Source of the DNA: Kribbella sandramycini
GTDB taxonomy: Bacteria; Actinomycetota; Actinomycetes; Propionibacteriales; Kribbellaceae
Direction: 5' to 3'
Length of the DNA stretch: 64,000 nt
Assembly: GCF_013131805.1 (NCBI RefSeq)
Contig: NZ_JABJRC010000011.1
Location: forward strand, 141,153-205,152
Shown: positions 52,182-60,653 of the stretch, one piece after another
Layout: each line of letters opens with the position of its first letter
Numbering within the stretch: position 1 is the first letter of the stretch
Notes under the pieces: generated by a model
The model's input: the letters and a program-made list of their open reading frames with translations, nothing else
Database searches by the model: none
Told to the model about the DNA's origin: nothing
Translations under genes and position numbers: made by a program

Positions 52182-53372
52182 ATGGACGCGACGTTGCTGG
52201 ACGCGGAGGCCGAAGCGGCCGTGCTGCGCGTCTACCGTCAGGTGTTCGCGGTGCTCGCCCGCGAGGCCGGGGCGATGATCGTCGATCCCGACCTGCTGGA
52301 CGCCGATCAAGCGATCCTGGATGCGTTCGCCGAGGCCGGTAGCGACGGGCTGACCGTCGAGCAGGCGACGCTCGCCTGCCGCGCCTATCCACACGACGTG
52401 ATCGTGCGCCGCTTCGACGTCCTGCGGCAGTACGGCGCGATCACCAAACTCGTCGACCGGCCGAACGAGCTGCGCCACCGCGCCGCCTTCGCGCCGTACG
52501 TGATGCTGATGTTCCTGCGCCGGATGTCGGTTCAGGGCGGCCAGGCCGAGCTGCACCAGCTGCTGACGCTGGAGGCGCACAGCGTCAGCGATCCGAAGTC
52601 CACCGAGGACGACGGGCTCGCCTCGATCGAGCGGCTGACCAAGGTCTTCCGGCTCCTCGGCAACGAGCTCGCCATCCTGGTCGCGACCAGCACCACGCCC
52701 CAGCTGCGGGAGAACGCGCAGCTCGCGTGGGGTAACGAGCGTCTGATCGAGCAGGCCGAGACCGTGCACCGGATCGTCCTGGGCCGCTGGCCGACGCTGC
52801 ACCGCGCCTGTACTTCGCTCCGGATGTCGCTCGCGGCGTACGCCGACGCGGTTCAGCTGGCCGCGGGGCGCCTGGTCGAGCGCGCCGGGACGACGCGAGC
52901 GCTCGGCCTGCTGCCGATCGAGACCTGGCTGACGTTCACCCGCGGTAGCGAGCCGGATGCGCTGGCCGCCGTCCTGGATGGGCTGATCTTCGACGCGGCC
53001 GCGCCCGACTTCTCAGCGCAGGCGATGGTCGAGGCGGTCGAGACCGGCCGCCGTTCCGGGACGGCGCGGATGGCGCCGCCCCGGCCGACCGGCGAGGTGG
53101 AGGCGCCGGAGTCCGCGGCCGCGACCGACCGCGAGGAGCTGCGCGCCGAGGCGGAGCGAGTCCTGGCCGGTCGGCCGACGGTCGACATCGTCGAGGTGAT
53201 CGACGACGCCGGTGACTGGGTGACCGCGCGCCGGGTGCTGGCCGAGCTGACCGCGGCTCACCTGCACGACGAGCTGGACTACGAGCTGGTCTGGTCCGAC
53301 GGGATGCGCATCGACCCGGCCGCCGGGACGCCATGGGCGACCGAAGGCGTGTTCCGGCGGGTGACGCGATGA
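52182..53372 (+). CDS. SMC-cassette subunit A (possible MksF/JetA-like)
   Basis: A 396-residue soluble, mainly helical protein. The first about 100 residues look like a winged helix (LTVEQATLACRAYPHDVIVRRF), followed by helical segments (LASIERLTKVFRLLGNELAIL). An acidic linker precedes a C-terminal small domain. I do not recognise a catalytic motif. Size, helical content and position at the head of a cassette ending in an SMC-like ATPase suggest a kleisin/MukF-type scaffold. GGGAGGAG precedes the ATG at 52182. It overlaps the next gene by four bases. Confidence 0.55.
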   Translation: MDATLLDAEAEAAVLRVYRQVFAVLAREAGAMIVDPDLLDADQAILDAFAEAGSDGLTVEQATLACRAYPHDVIVRRFDVLRQYGAITKLVDRPNELRHRAAFAPYVMLMFLRRMSVQGGQAELHQLLTLEAHSVSDPKSTEDDGLASIERLTKVFRLLGNELAILVATSTTPQLRENAQLAWGNERLIEQAETVHRIVLGRWPTLHRACTSLRMSLAAYADAVQLAAGRLVERAGTTRALGLLPIETWLTFTRGSEPDALAAVLDGLIFDAAAPDFSAQAMVEAVETGRRSGTARMAPPRPTGEVEAPESAAATDREELRAEAERVLAGRPTVDIVEVIDDAGDWVTARRVLAELTAAHLHDELDYELVWSDGMRIDPAAGTPWATEGVFRRVTR

Positions 53373-53992
53373 GTACGCCGTCCGAGGCGGTCGAGCGCCG
53401 GCTGTACAACGCGCTCTGGTGGGCGAAGGTCCAATCGGCCGGTCCGCTCGAGGTCGAGCCGGACACTCCGGCCGTGGCTGGGTTGACCCGCGCAGCGACG
53501 CCCGACGGCGCCAAGGTGTGGCTCGTGCCGACGATGCCGTCCGGTGCCGGTCACACGGTGCTCGAAGAGCTTGGCGCGCCCCCGGTCGCCGTCGAACAGC
53601 CGAACGAGACGGCCCGCGTGCTGGCGATCTGCGTGACCTGCTGTTGGGCGGATCGCAGTGGTTCCGCCTGGCCCGGTACGACGGGGACGCTCGTCCAGAT
53701 CAGGTCCGTGTACGCCGCCATGCGCGGCCGCGCCGAGCAATCGAGTGACCTGACCCTGATCATCGGCAGCCTGCGCCGCCTGCACGCCACGCACTGGATC
53801 CGGTGGAACGAGAAGGCCGGTGAGGTTCGGCTCGGTCCACGTGTCATCACCTGGGACGCCGGCGATCAGGCCGCCCTCCGGGATCTCTGCCGCCACCTCC
53901 CCGATCCGCCGCCCGCCGTCCTCGCGGAGGCGCCGGCCGCCGAGCCCGAGCCCGATCCGGTCCTCGCCACCGAGGAGGCCGCTGATGAGTGA
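53369..53992 (+). CDS. SMC-cassette subunit B (possible MksE-like)
   Basis: A 207-residue protein. A likely winged helix covers about residues 120-165 (LIIGSLRRLHATHWIRWNE followed by GEVRLGPRVI). The C-terminal tail is Pro/Glu/Ala-rich. I infer a MukE/MksE-like role from the wing shape and operon. The ATG overlaps subunit A, and an eight-base overlap links it to subunit C. No enzymatic motif is seen. Confidence 0.5.
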   Translation: MSTPSEAVERRLYNALWWAKVQSAGPLEVEPDTPAVAGLTRAATPDGAKVWLVPTMPSGAGHTVLEELGAPPVAVEQPNETARVLAICVTCCWADRSGSAWPGTTGTLVQIRSVYAAMRGRAEQSSDLTLIIGSLRRLHATHWIRWNEKAGEVRLGPRVITWDAGDQAALRDLCRHLPDPPPAVLAEAPAAEPEPDPVLATEEAADE

Positions 53993-54668
53993 GCAGCATG
54001 CGCTCTTCGATCCGCTCCTGCAGGATCTGAGCGACCGCGCCCGGGACGAGGTGCTCGCCGCGTTCAGCGCTGCCCAGTACGCCGCGCATCCGGTCGCCGA
54101 GGTGCAGCTGGCCGGGCTGCGCGATGTGACGCTGCGCCGACAGGTGCAGAAGATGCTGAAGCTGATCGGGCGCACACTTGTCCATGTCGACGGCACGCAT
54201 TGGACGGCCGGATACGCCGACGACATCGCCGAGGCCCTCACCGCACAAGGGTGGCAGCCGCTGTCGGTCGTCGACCGGGCCGTACTCGTGCTGGTGCTGA
54301 TCCACTCGGTCGCGATCCCGCGCAGCGAAGGCATCCTGACCGGCGACAGCTGGAAGTCGGCCCGCCCGACGACCGTCGACGAGCTACGAACGACCCGGAT
54401 CAGTGGTGAGGAGCGGCGGCTGGCGCTGCAGCGGCTCCGAGCCGCCGGTCTGATCCAGCTGTCCGGCGACCACTCCGGTGGTCCCAGTTATATCCCCGGC
54501 CCGCAGTTGCAGCGGCTCACACCGGCGGCCCGGCGCCGCCTACAGGACCAGCTCATCCTGGCCGCCGCCCCGGCGAGCCCGATCGCGGAGGCTATCCGCG
54601 CCCGCAACGGCACCGCCACGACCTTGGATGTCGCGACCAGCACGGAACCGGAAGAAGGAGTCGCATGA
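53985..54668 (+). CDS. SMC-cassette subunit C (possible MksE-like)
   Basis: A 227-residue protein with a helical N-terminal half (ARDEVLAAFSAAQYAAHPVAEVQLAGLRD) shown in parts, and a wing-like C-terminal half (ALQRLRAAGLIQLSGDHSGG). Its general shape is like subunit B, raising the possibility of two related but diverged MukE-like subunits. The ATG overlaps subunit B by eight bases and the ATPase by four. Confidence 0.5.
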   Translation: MSEQHALFDPLLQDLSDRARDEVLAAFSAAQYAAHPVAEVQLAGLRDVTLRRQVQKMLKLIGRTLVHVDGTHWTAGYADDIAEALTAQGWQPLSVVDRAVLVLVLIHSVAIPRSEGILTGDSWKSARPTTVDELRTTRISGEERRLALQRLRAAGLIQLSGDHSGGPSYIPGPQLQRLTPAARRRLQDQLILAAAPASPIAEAIRARNGTATTLDVATSTEPEEGVA

Positions 54669-57600
54669 GTAGCGCGGTGGAGGACGGTCCGTTCGACATC
54701 CTCGGGTCGAAGGTGCTGCTCGGTGTCCAGGTCGTCGACCTGTCCCGGCTGTCGACGCACCCGATCCCGATGGTCGGCCAGGGCCTGGTCACGGTGGCCG
54801 GCCAGGGCCCGACCGACTCGAACGGCGCCGGCAAGTCGTCTTGGATCGCGGCGCTCAGCCTGCTGCACGCCGACGACCAGTGGCGGCTGACGAGTGGCGC
54901 GCCCGGTGCGGCGGAGCTGCTGTTCACCGCCGAGGCCGCCGGCCAGGAGGGCAACTGGTCGAATGTCGACCGCGGCTACATCGTCGGCGTCTTCTCCGAC
55001 CCGGAGCTGACCGAGCTCGACGAGATCGAGGCGGCCGCGATCACCGTCTGGATCCGGATCAACCGCAAGGCGTCGTACCTCGACCTGCGCTGGAAACAAG
55101 GTCTGCATGTCCCGTACGGCGTGACGGAGGCCGAGCGGGCCGCGGGCGCCGACGCGCTCTGGGCCGCGCTGCCGCACTCGAACGGCCGCACGGACTTCCA
55201 CGCCAACAAGTTGTCGACCGTGCTGTACGGCGGTCAGGTGCGGTGCGTCTCCTTCTTGTCGACGTCCGTCCGCTCCAGCCCCACGGCGAACCTGCTGGCC
55301 GAGCCGCTCAACGAGCTCGGTCCGGCCCGGATCTTCAACGCGATCGCCACGCTGACCGGTCTCGACCACGAGCTGGAGCAGGAGCAGGCGCATCGCTCGG
55401 CCGAGCACACGCAGCGCGAGGCGACCAAACAGGCGACGGCAGATCTGCAGCGCTGGGAGCAGGAGATGGCCGCCGTCGAGGCGGGCATTCTGCAGCGCGG
55501 CGCCGCGCGGGACGCGCTGGCCGCGGCCAAGGAGTCCTGGCAGGCGCGCAACGCGCGGCACCTGATCGACGGCGACGCGCGGAACGCCGAGATCCTGGAG
55601 GAGCTCGGCACGCTGGACGAGCGCGTCGCCGAGCAGGAGGCGCGCCGGGAGGCGGTCGACGCCGAGATCGATGCCTTTGGCAACGAAGAGGTACTGCTCC
55701 GGGATGTGCAGCTGACCCGCCAGGAGCGCGACAAACTCGACGCGCGGGACCGCGAGCTCGATCTCGCGCAGCGGTCGGTGCGCGAACAGCTGGAGCGGCT
55801 CGGCCAGGAGCACCGCAAGCTGCTGGACGCCGGTCGCTCGGCGGATGGCCGTGACCTCGATGCCGCCGGTCAGGAGCAGGCCGAGGCGCGGGAGGCGCTC
55901 GAAGAGCACATCGGGCGGGATCACGCGGCCCGGTCCGCGATCGATGCCGCGAAGGCCGAGCTGCGCGAAGCGGAGAGCGGGCAGACCGTTTCCGCAGCTC
56001 AGCAACAGGTTCTGGAGACGGCCGGGCTCGAATGCGGCGCACTCACCGACATCACCGAGCTGGCCGAGTCCGAGCGCGCCGAGTGGGAGCCGCGCCTGGC
56101 GCCGTATCGGGAGGCCGTCGTCATCGACGCCGGTGACGCGGTGGTCGCGTCGACCGCGCTGGCGGACGCCGGGTATGCCGGTTTCCTGCTGGTGCTGGCG
56201 AATCGGCCCGGCGCGAAAGCCAAACGGGGTAAGGGCGGGCCGGCTTCGGCCGATGAGCGCTTCACCCTGGACACGTTCTTCGCGACGCTCGCCGAGCGGG
56301 CCTCGAAGGAGAACATCGACGACGTCGCCGGCGTTGTCGCGGTCGGCCAGTTCGACGAGCCGCTGACCGGGCGCACGGCGCGGATCCAGGCAGCTGGTCG
56401 TCGCGTCGACGCTGCGGTTGAGGCGCGCGCGGTCGCCGCAGCCGCGCTGGAGCAGGCGCGTGCCCGGGTCGAGCAGGCAGAGCGTCGTACGGCGGCCGCC
56501 CGTGCGCTCGCCGATGCGGATGCCGTCCAGGAGCAGATTCTCGCGCTCCGCGAGAGCATCGACCGCCACGAGACCGACCGCGACTCGCTCGCCCCGCAGC
56601 TGCAGGCCGCGAAGGAGTCGGCCGAGGCGGCCGCCGGTCAGCAGCTGGTCCGCGACGAGCGGCTGAAGAACCTGGAGTCCACGCGGCGCGACCACGAGCG
56701 CATCCTCGACGACCTGACCGCGCGGCGGCTGCGCTTGCTCGAAGAGCAAACCGGTCTCGACCTGACTGCCCGCGTCACGGCTTGGGGTGCGACTCCGGCC
56801 GAGGCCGACGAGTTCCTGCTCGGGCTGCCCGACGACGCGCAACGGCGTACGACCGCCGACTGGAATCACCAGGCCTGCACGCAGCTCGACGACGTCATCC
56901 GCCGCTGCTTCCCGAATGCCAGCGCCCGCGAGGAGATCCCGGCCGAGCTGCGAGAGATCCTCAGCGGTCCGGACGGCTGGACGAACGGCACGCTCGGGGC
57001 GCGCGTCGGCCTGGTCCCCGCGTTGCACCGGACGTTGAGCAGCCATCTCGCGCAGCACGAGACCTTCGACAGCTTGCAGCAACAGCAGATCGCGACGCAG
57101 CGCGCCGAGCGGCATGCCGCGCTCGAACGGGCCCGCGAAGGCCTGGGCGAGGCGGAGAGCACAGCCCGCGCACACCGCGCCTCACTTGCCGACGGCATCA
57201 AAGCGCGCTTGCGCCTGGTGTCGCAGGAGTTCGACCGGCTCGACCAGCAGTACGGCGGCTACGGCGCGAAACTCGAGTTCCCCGAGCCCGATCCGCCCGC
57301 CGAGCCCGACAAGCCGTGGCGGTGGACGGTCACGCCGAAGTGGCGGCGTTCGGAGGGCGGCCCGTTCTCGGCGTTCAACGTCAAGGGCAACACCGCGCAG
57401 ATGGACGAGAAGGCGGTGAAGCTGGTCTGCGCGGCCGCGCTGGCCGGCGGGTCCGACCGGCCGCTGTTGCTGATCCTCGACGAGCTGGGTCGCAACCTCG
57501 GCTCCCAGCACCGCCGGGAGGCCGTGGCGCTGTTCGAGCAGATCGGCCGCGACCGCAACATCACGGTGATCGGCGCGCTGCAGGACGACATGGAGCGGTA

Positions 57601-57784
57601 CGCGCTCGCGTCGTCCAGGCTGTATGTGAAGCTCCGCCGAAGCTCGGACACGATGGCGTACAACCAGTCGCCGGTCGTCAAGGGCAACGAGGAGTACGCC
57701 GCGCGGGTCGAGTTGCTGCGCGAGTGGCTGGAGTCGTACCGCGGCGCCACGCCGACGCTGGAAGCCTCGCCGACCCTCACGTAG
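54665..57784 (+). CDS. SMC-like ATPase of the cassette
   Basis: A 1039-residue ABC/SMC-type ATPase. Walker A is GPTDSNGAGKSS (about residues 48-59). Long coiled coils flank a central globular segment (about 480-600) that may be a hinge. The second head carries Walker B LLLILDELGRNLG near residue 934 and a D-loop-like run after it. The usual C-loop is poor: GNTAQMDEKAVKL replaces LSGGQ. The head is split across both termini, as in SMC proteins. It ends the four-gene overlapping cassette. Homologs in MksB/JetC act in plasmid restriction; here no TOPRIM partner follows. Confidence 0.8.
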   Translation: MSSAVEDGPFDILGSKVLLGVQVVDLSRLSTHPIPMVGQGLVTVAGQGPTDSNGAGKSSWIAALSLLHADDQWRLTSGAPGAAELLFTAEAAGQEGNWSNVDRGYIVGVFSDPELTELDEIEAAAITVWIRINRKASYLDLRWKQGLHVPYGVTEAERAAGADALWAALPHSNGRTDFHANKLSTVLYGGQVRCVSFLSTSVRSSPTANLLAEPLNELGPARIFNAIATLTGLDHELEQEQAHRSAEHTQREATKQATADLQRWEQEMAAVEAGILQRGAARDALAAAKESWQARNARHLIDGDARNAEILEELGTLDERVAEQEARREAVDAEIDAFGNEEVLLRDVQLTRQERDKLDARDRELDLAQRSVREQLERLGQEHRKLLDAGRSADGRDLDAAGQEQAEAREALEEHIGRDHAARSAIDAAKAELREAESGQTVSAAQQQVLETAGLECGALTDITELAESERAEWEPRLAPYREAVVIDAGDAVVASTALADAGYAGFLLVLANRPGAKAKRGKGGPASADERFTLDTFFATLAERASKENIDDVAGVVAVGQFDEPLTGRTARIQAAGRRVDAAVEARAVAAAALEQARARVEQAERRTAAARALADADAVQEQILALRESIDRHETDRDSLAPQLQAAKESAEAAAGQQLVRDERLKNLESTRRDHERILDDLTARRLRLLEEQTGLDLTARVTAWGATPAEADEFLLGLPDDAQRRTTADWNHQACTQLDDVIRRCFPNASAREEIPAELREILSGPDGWTNGTLGARVGLVPALHRTLSSHLAQHETFDSLQQQQIATQRAERHAALERAREGLGEAESTARAHRASLADGIKARLRLVSQEFDRLDQQYGGYGAKLEFPEPDPPAEPDKPWRWTVTPKWRRSEGGPFSAFNVKGNTAQMDEKAVKLVCAAALAGGSDRPLLLILDELGRNLGSQHRREAVALFEQIGRDRNITVIGALQDDMERYALASSRLYVKLRRSSDTMAYNQSPVVKGNEEYAARVELLREWLESYRGATPTLEASPTLT

Positions 57785-57820
57785 TCGGACACTTTCCCAC
57801 AGAAACAATCATCTGAACTC

Positions 57821-57867
57821 TTGACCTGTTCGGGCCCGTCGCCATACTGACGGGTGAGAGCGCTCTC
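57821..57867 (+). promoter_or_regulatory. GH2-GH76 promoter with LacI-type operator
   Basis: TTGACC (57821-57826), a 16-bp spacer and CATACT (57843-57848) form a good promoter. GAGAGCGCTCTC (57856-57867) is a perfect palindrome at the predicted start site, a position suited to repression. It is the same word found inside genes between 28120 and 34099. Confidence 0.75.
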
Positions 57868-57895
57868 TTCCCTACCGCCCCAGGGAGACCCCCAG

Positions 57896-60652
57896 ATGAC
57901 CTCCACGCAATCCCGTCATGCCTTGTCCCGTCGGGCCCTGCCCATCCGAGTTCTGCTCCTGGTGATCGCAGTACTCGCGGCCGTGCTGGTGCCCACACCT
58001 GCCGAGGCGTTCGTGCCGAAGCCGCCGCCGTTGACGACGCCGTGGACCAATCAGGTCTCGGTGACGAATCCGCTGCCGGAGTACCCGCGGCCGCAGCTCA
58101 CCCGCTCCGAATGGCAGAGCCTGAACGGCGTCTGGCAGTTCGCGCCGACGAGCAACCTGAACAATCCGCCGATCGGTGGGACGCTGGCCGAGGAGGTGCT
58201 CGTCCCCTACCCGATCGAGTCGGCGCTGTCCGGCATCATGCGGCACGAGAACCGGATGTACTACAAGCGGAACTTCACCGTCCCGGCCGGCTGGTCCGGG
58301 CGCGACGTCCAGCTGAACTTCGGCGCCGTGATGTGGCAATCGAAGGTCTGGGTGAACGGCGTCCTGCTCGGCACCCACGAAGGTGGGTACGACGCGTTCT
58401 CGTACAACATCACGTCGGCGCTGCGGGCCGGCAGCAACGAGATCATCGTCGGCGTCTGGGCTCCGGTGGACGTCGAGGACATTCCGCTCGGCAAACAACG
58501 GTTGAATCGCGGCGGCATCTGGTACACGCCGTCGTCCGGGATCTGGCAGACCGTCTGGCTGGAGCCAACCCAATCCACTTGGGTGAAGCGGCTCGACACC
58601 ACACCGAACGTCGCCGCCGGCGGTCTCGATCTGAACGTCCAGGCGTCTGCCGCCGGGCAGCCGGTCCGTGCCCAGGTCCTGTCCGGTGGCCAGGTAGTCG
58701 GCGAGGCGATCGGCGTGAGCGGTACGTCGTTCCGCGTGCCGGTGCCGAACGCGCGGCTCTGGTCGCCGGACGATCCGTTCCTCTACGACCTCAAGGTAAC
58801 GCTCGGAAACGACTCCGTCGGCGGGTACTTCGGGATGCGGTCGGTCGGGAAGGCGATGATCGGCGGGTTCTTGCGGCCGACGCTGAACGGCAAGTTCGTC
58901 TTCCAGCTCGGCACTCTCGACCAGGGCTACTGGCCGGACGGTCTCTACACCGCTCCGACGGACGCCGCGCTGCGGTTCGACCTCGAGCAGCAGAAGGCGC
59001 TCGGCTTCAACATGGTCCGCAAGCACATCAAGGTCGAGCCGGCGCGCTGGTTCTACTGGGCCGACCGGCTCGGGCTGATGGTCCTGCAGGACATGCCGTC
59101 GCTGGTGGCCGGCCGCAACGCGTCCGCGACCGGCGAGGCGCGGTACGAGTCCGAACTGCGGCGGATGATCGACAACCACAAGCAGATCACCTCGATCGTG
59201 CAGTGGATCCCGTTCAACGAGGGCTGGGGTGAGTTCCAGTCCGGCCGGATCGCCGATCTGGTGAAGAGCCTCGACCCGACCCGCCTGGTCAATCACAACT
59301 CCGGGTCGAACTGCTGCGACTCCGATCCCGATCCGGGGAACGGCGATGTCATCGACGACCACATGTACGTCGGTCCCGGGCTCGCGCGGGCGCCGTCCAG
59401 TACGCGCATCCTGCAGCTCGGCGAGTACGGCGGCCTCGGCCTGCACGTCCCCGGTCACGAGTGGCCGAGCGGCAACAGCTTCGCCTACGAGATGCTGCCG
59501 AACAGCGCTGCCCTGACCAATCGGTACGCGCAGATCACCAGCCAGCTGCCCGATCTGATCAACGGCTCCGGGCTGTCGGGTTCGGTCTACACCGAGCCGA
59601 CCGACGTCGAGGACGAGATCAACGGCTTCTACACCTATGACCGCCAGGTGCAGAAGATGGACTTCGCGCGCGTCCGCGCCGTCCATCAGCAGGTGCTGGC
59701 CGCCGCGAACGGGACAGCTTTGCCGACCGGCAAGCTGGTCTCGTTCCGAGTGACTACGCCGAACTACACCAACCGCTACCTCCGGCATACCGGCGGTGTC
59801 GCGAACACCGAGGTCGTCGACGGCGCCAGCAGCCAGACGCTGAAGCAGGACGCCAGCTACTGGGTACGTGCGGGCCTGTCGAACAGCAGCTGCTTCTCGT
59901 TCGAGTCGCGGAACTTCCCCGGGCAGTACCTGCGCCAGCGGGATCAGCGTGTGTACAAGGAGGCCAACACCGGCGGCACGTTCGCGGCCGACGCGACCTT
60001 CTGTGCGCGCCCAGGCCTCAGCGGCGGCGGTACGTCGTTGGAGTCGGCAGCGCGGCCCGGTCAGTACCTGCGGCACCGCAGCTCGGAGGTGTGGGTCGAC
60101 GGTGACACCGGCGGCTCGTTCCGCGACGACTCGACCTGGAACCTGGTGCCAGCCTGGTGGAAGAGCGGTGCCAGCCTCGCTGTCGGCCAGTCACGCACGC
60201 TCCGGGTCACTACCGCCGGCTACACCAACCGGGTGCTCAGACATCGGGAAAACCTGGCCCGGACAGATGTGGTCGACGCTGGCTCCGCACTGACCGATCG
60301 GCAGGACTCCAGCTTCATCGTGCGAGCTGGGCTCGCTGAGAGCACCTGCTACTCGCTGGAGTCGGTGAACTTCCCCGGGCAGTACCTGCGGCACAGCAAC
60401 TACCGGCTGCAGAAAGCGACGAGCGACGGTAGCGACACCTTCCGCAAGGATGCGACGTTCTGCGCACAGCCTCCCTTGGCCGGAGGCGCCGGTAACGTGT
60501 CGCTGCAGTCGATCAACTACCCGACGCACTACGTCCGGCACGCCAGTGAGCTCGTGTACATCGCGACGGTCTCGGGAGCGAACGCCTGGGACGGCGGCGG
60601 CAGCTACAACGCCGACACGACCTGGACCGACCAGCCCGGCCTTGGAGGCTGA
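57896..60652 (+). CDS. Secreted GH2-family glycosidase with two AbfB domains
   Basis: A 918-residue secreted enzyme. A signal peptide (about residues 1-40) precedes the GH2 sugar-binding, immunoglobulin-like and barrel domains. The acid/base Glu is in WIPFNEGWG, and a likely nucleophile Glu is in LQLGEYGGLG. Two AbfB (CBM42-like) beta-trefoils, about 611-755 and 765-915, repeat VTTPNYTNRYLRH and the FPGQYLRH segments, and target arabinose-containing polymers. The ATG at 57896 has AGGGAG upstream. The GH76 gene starts two bases after its stop, so they are co-transcribed from the operator-bearing promoter. Confidence 0.9.
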   Translation: MTSTQSRHALSRRALPIRVLLLVIAVLAAVLVPTPAEAFVPKPPPLTTPWTNQVSVTNPLPEYPRPQLTRSEWQSLNGVWQFAPTSNLNNPPIGGTLAEEVLVPYPIESALSGIMRHENRMYYKRNFTVPAGWSGRDVQLNFGAVMWQSKVWVNGVLLGTHEGGYDAFSYNITSALRAGSNEIIVGVWAPVDVEDIPLGKQRLNRGGIWYTPSSGIWQTVWLEPTQSTWVKRLDTTPNVAAGGLDLNVQASAAGQPVRAQVLSGGQVVGEAIGVSGTSFRVPVPNARLWSPDDPFLYDLKVTLGNDSVGGYFGMRSVGKAMIGGFLRPTLNGKFVFQLGTLDQGYWPDGLYTAPTDAALRFDLEQQKALGFNMVRKHIKVEPARWFYWADRLGLMVLQDMPSLVAGRNASATGEARYESELRRMIDNHKQITSIVQWIPFNEGWGEFQSGRIADLVKSLDPTRLVNHNSGSNCCDSDPDPGNGDVIDDHMYVGPGLARAPSSTRILQLGEYGGLGLHVPGHEWPSGNSFAYEMLPNSAALTNRYAQITSQLPDLINGSGLSGSVYTEPTDVEDEINGFYTYDRQVQKMDFARVRAVHQQVLAAANGTALPTGKLVSFRVTTPNYTNRYLRHTGGVANTEVVDGASSQTLKQDASYWVRAGLSNSSCFSFESRNFPGQYLRQRDQRVYKEANTGGTFAADATFCARPGLSGGGTSLESAARPGQYLRHRSSEVWVDGDTGGSFRDDSTWNLVPAWWKSGASLAVGQSRTLRVTTAGYTNRVLRHRENLARTDVVDAGSALTDRQDSSFIVRAGLAESTCYSLESVNFPGQYLRHSNYRLQKATSDGSDTFRKDATFCAQPPLAGGAGNVSLQSINYPTHYVRHASELVYIATVSGANAWDGGGSYNADTTWTDQPGLGG

Positions 60653-60653
60653 C

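Noticed and set aside
54488..57175. 895-residue minus-strand reading frame opposite the SMC-like gene
   Set aside because: Antisense frame of a high-GC gene with no recognisable motif; composition is typical shadow coding.
52182..57784. Complete Wadjet (JetABCD) system
   Set aside because: No TOPRIM/JetD gene follows or precedes; the next genes are a GH2 enzyme and an esterase.
57872..60076. 734-residue minus-strand frame opposite the GH2 gene
   Set aside because: Antisense shadow of a confidently assigned enzyme.
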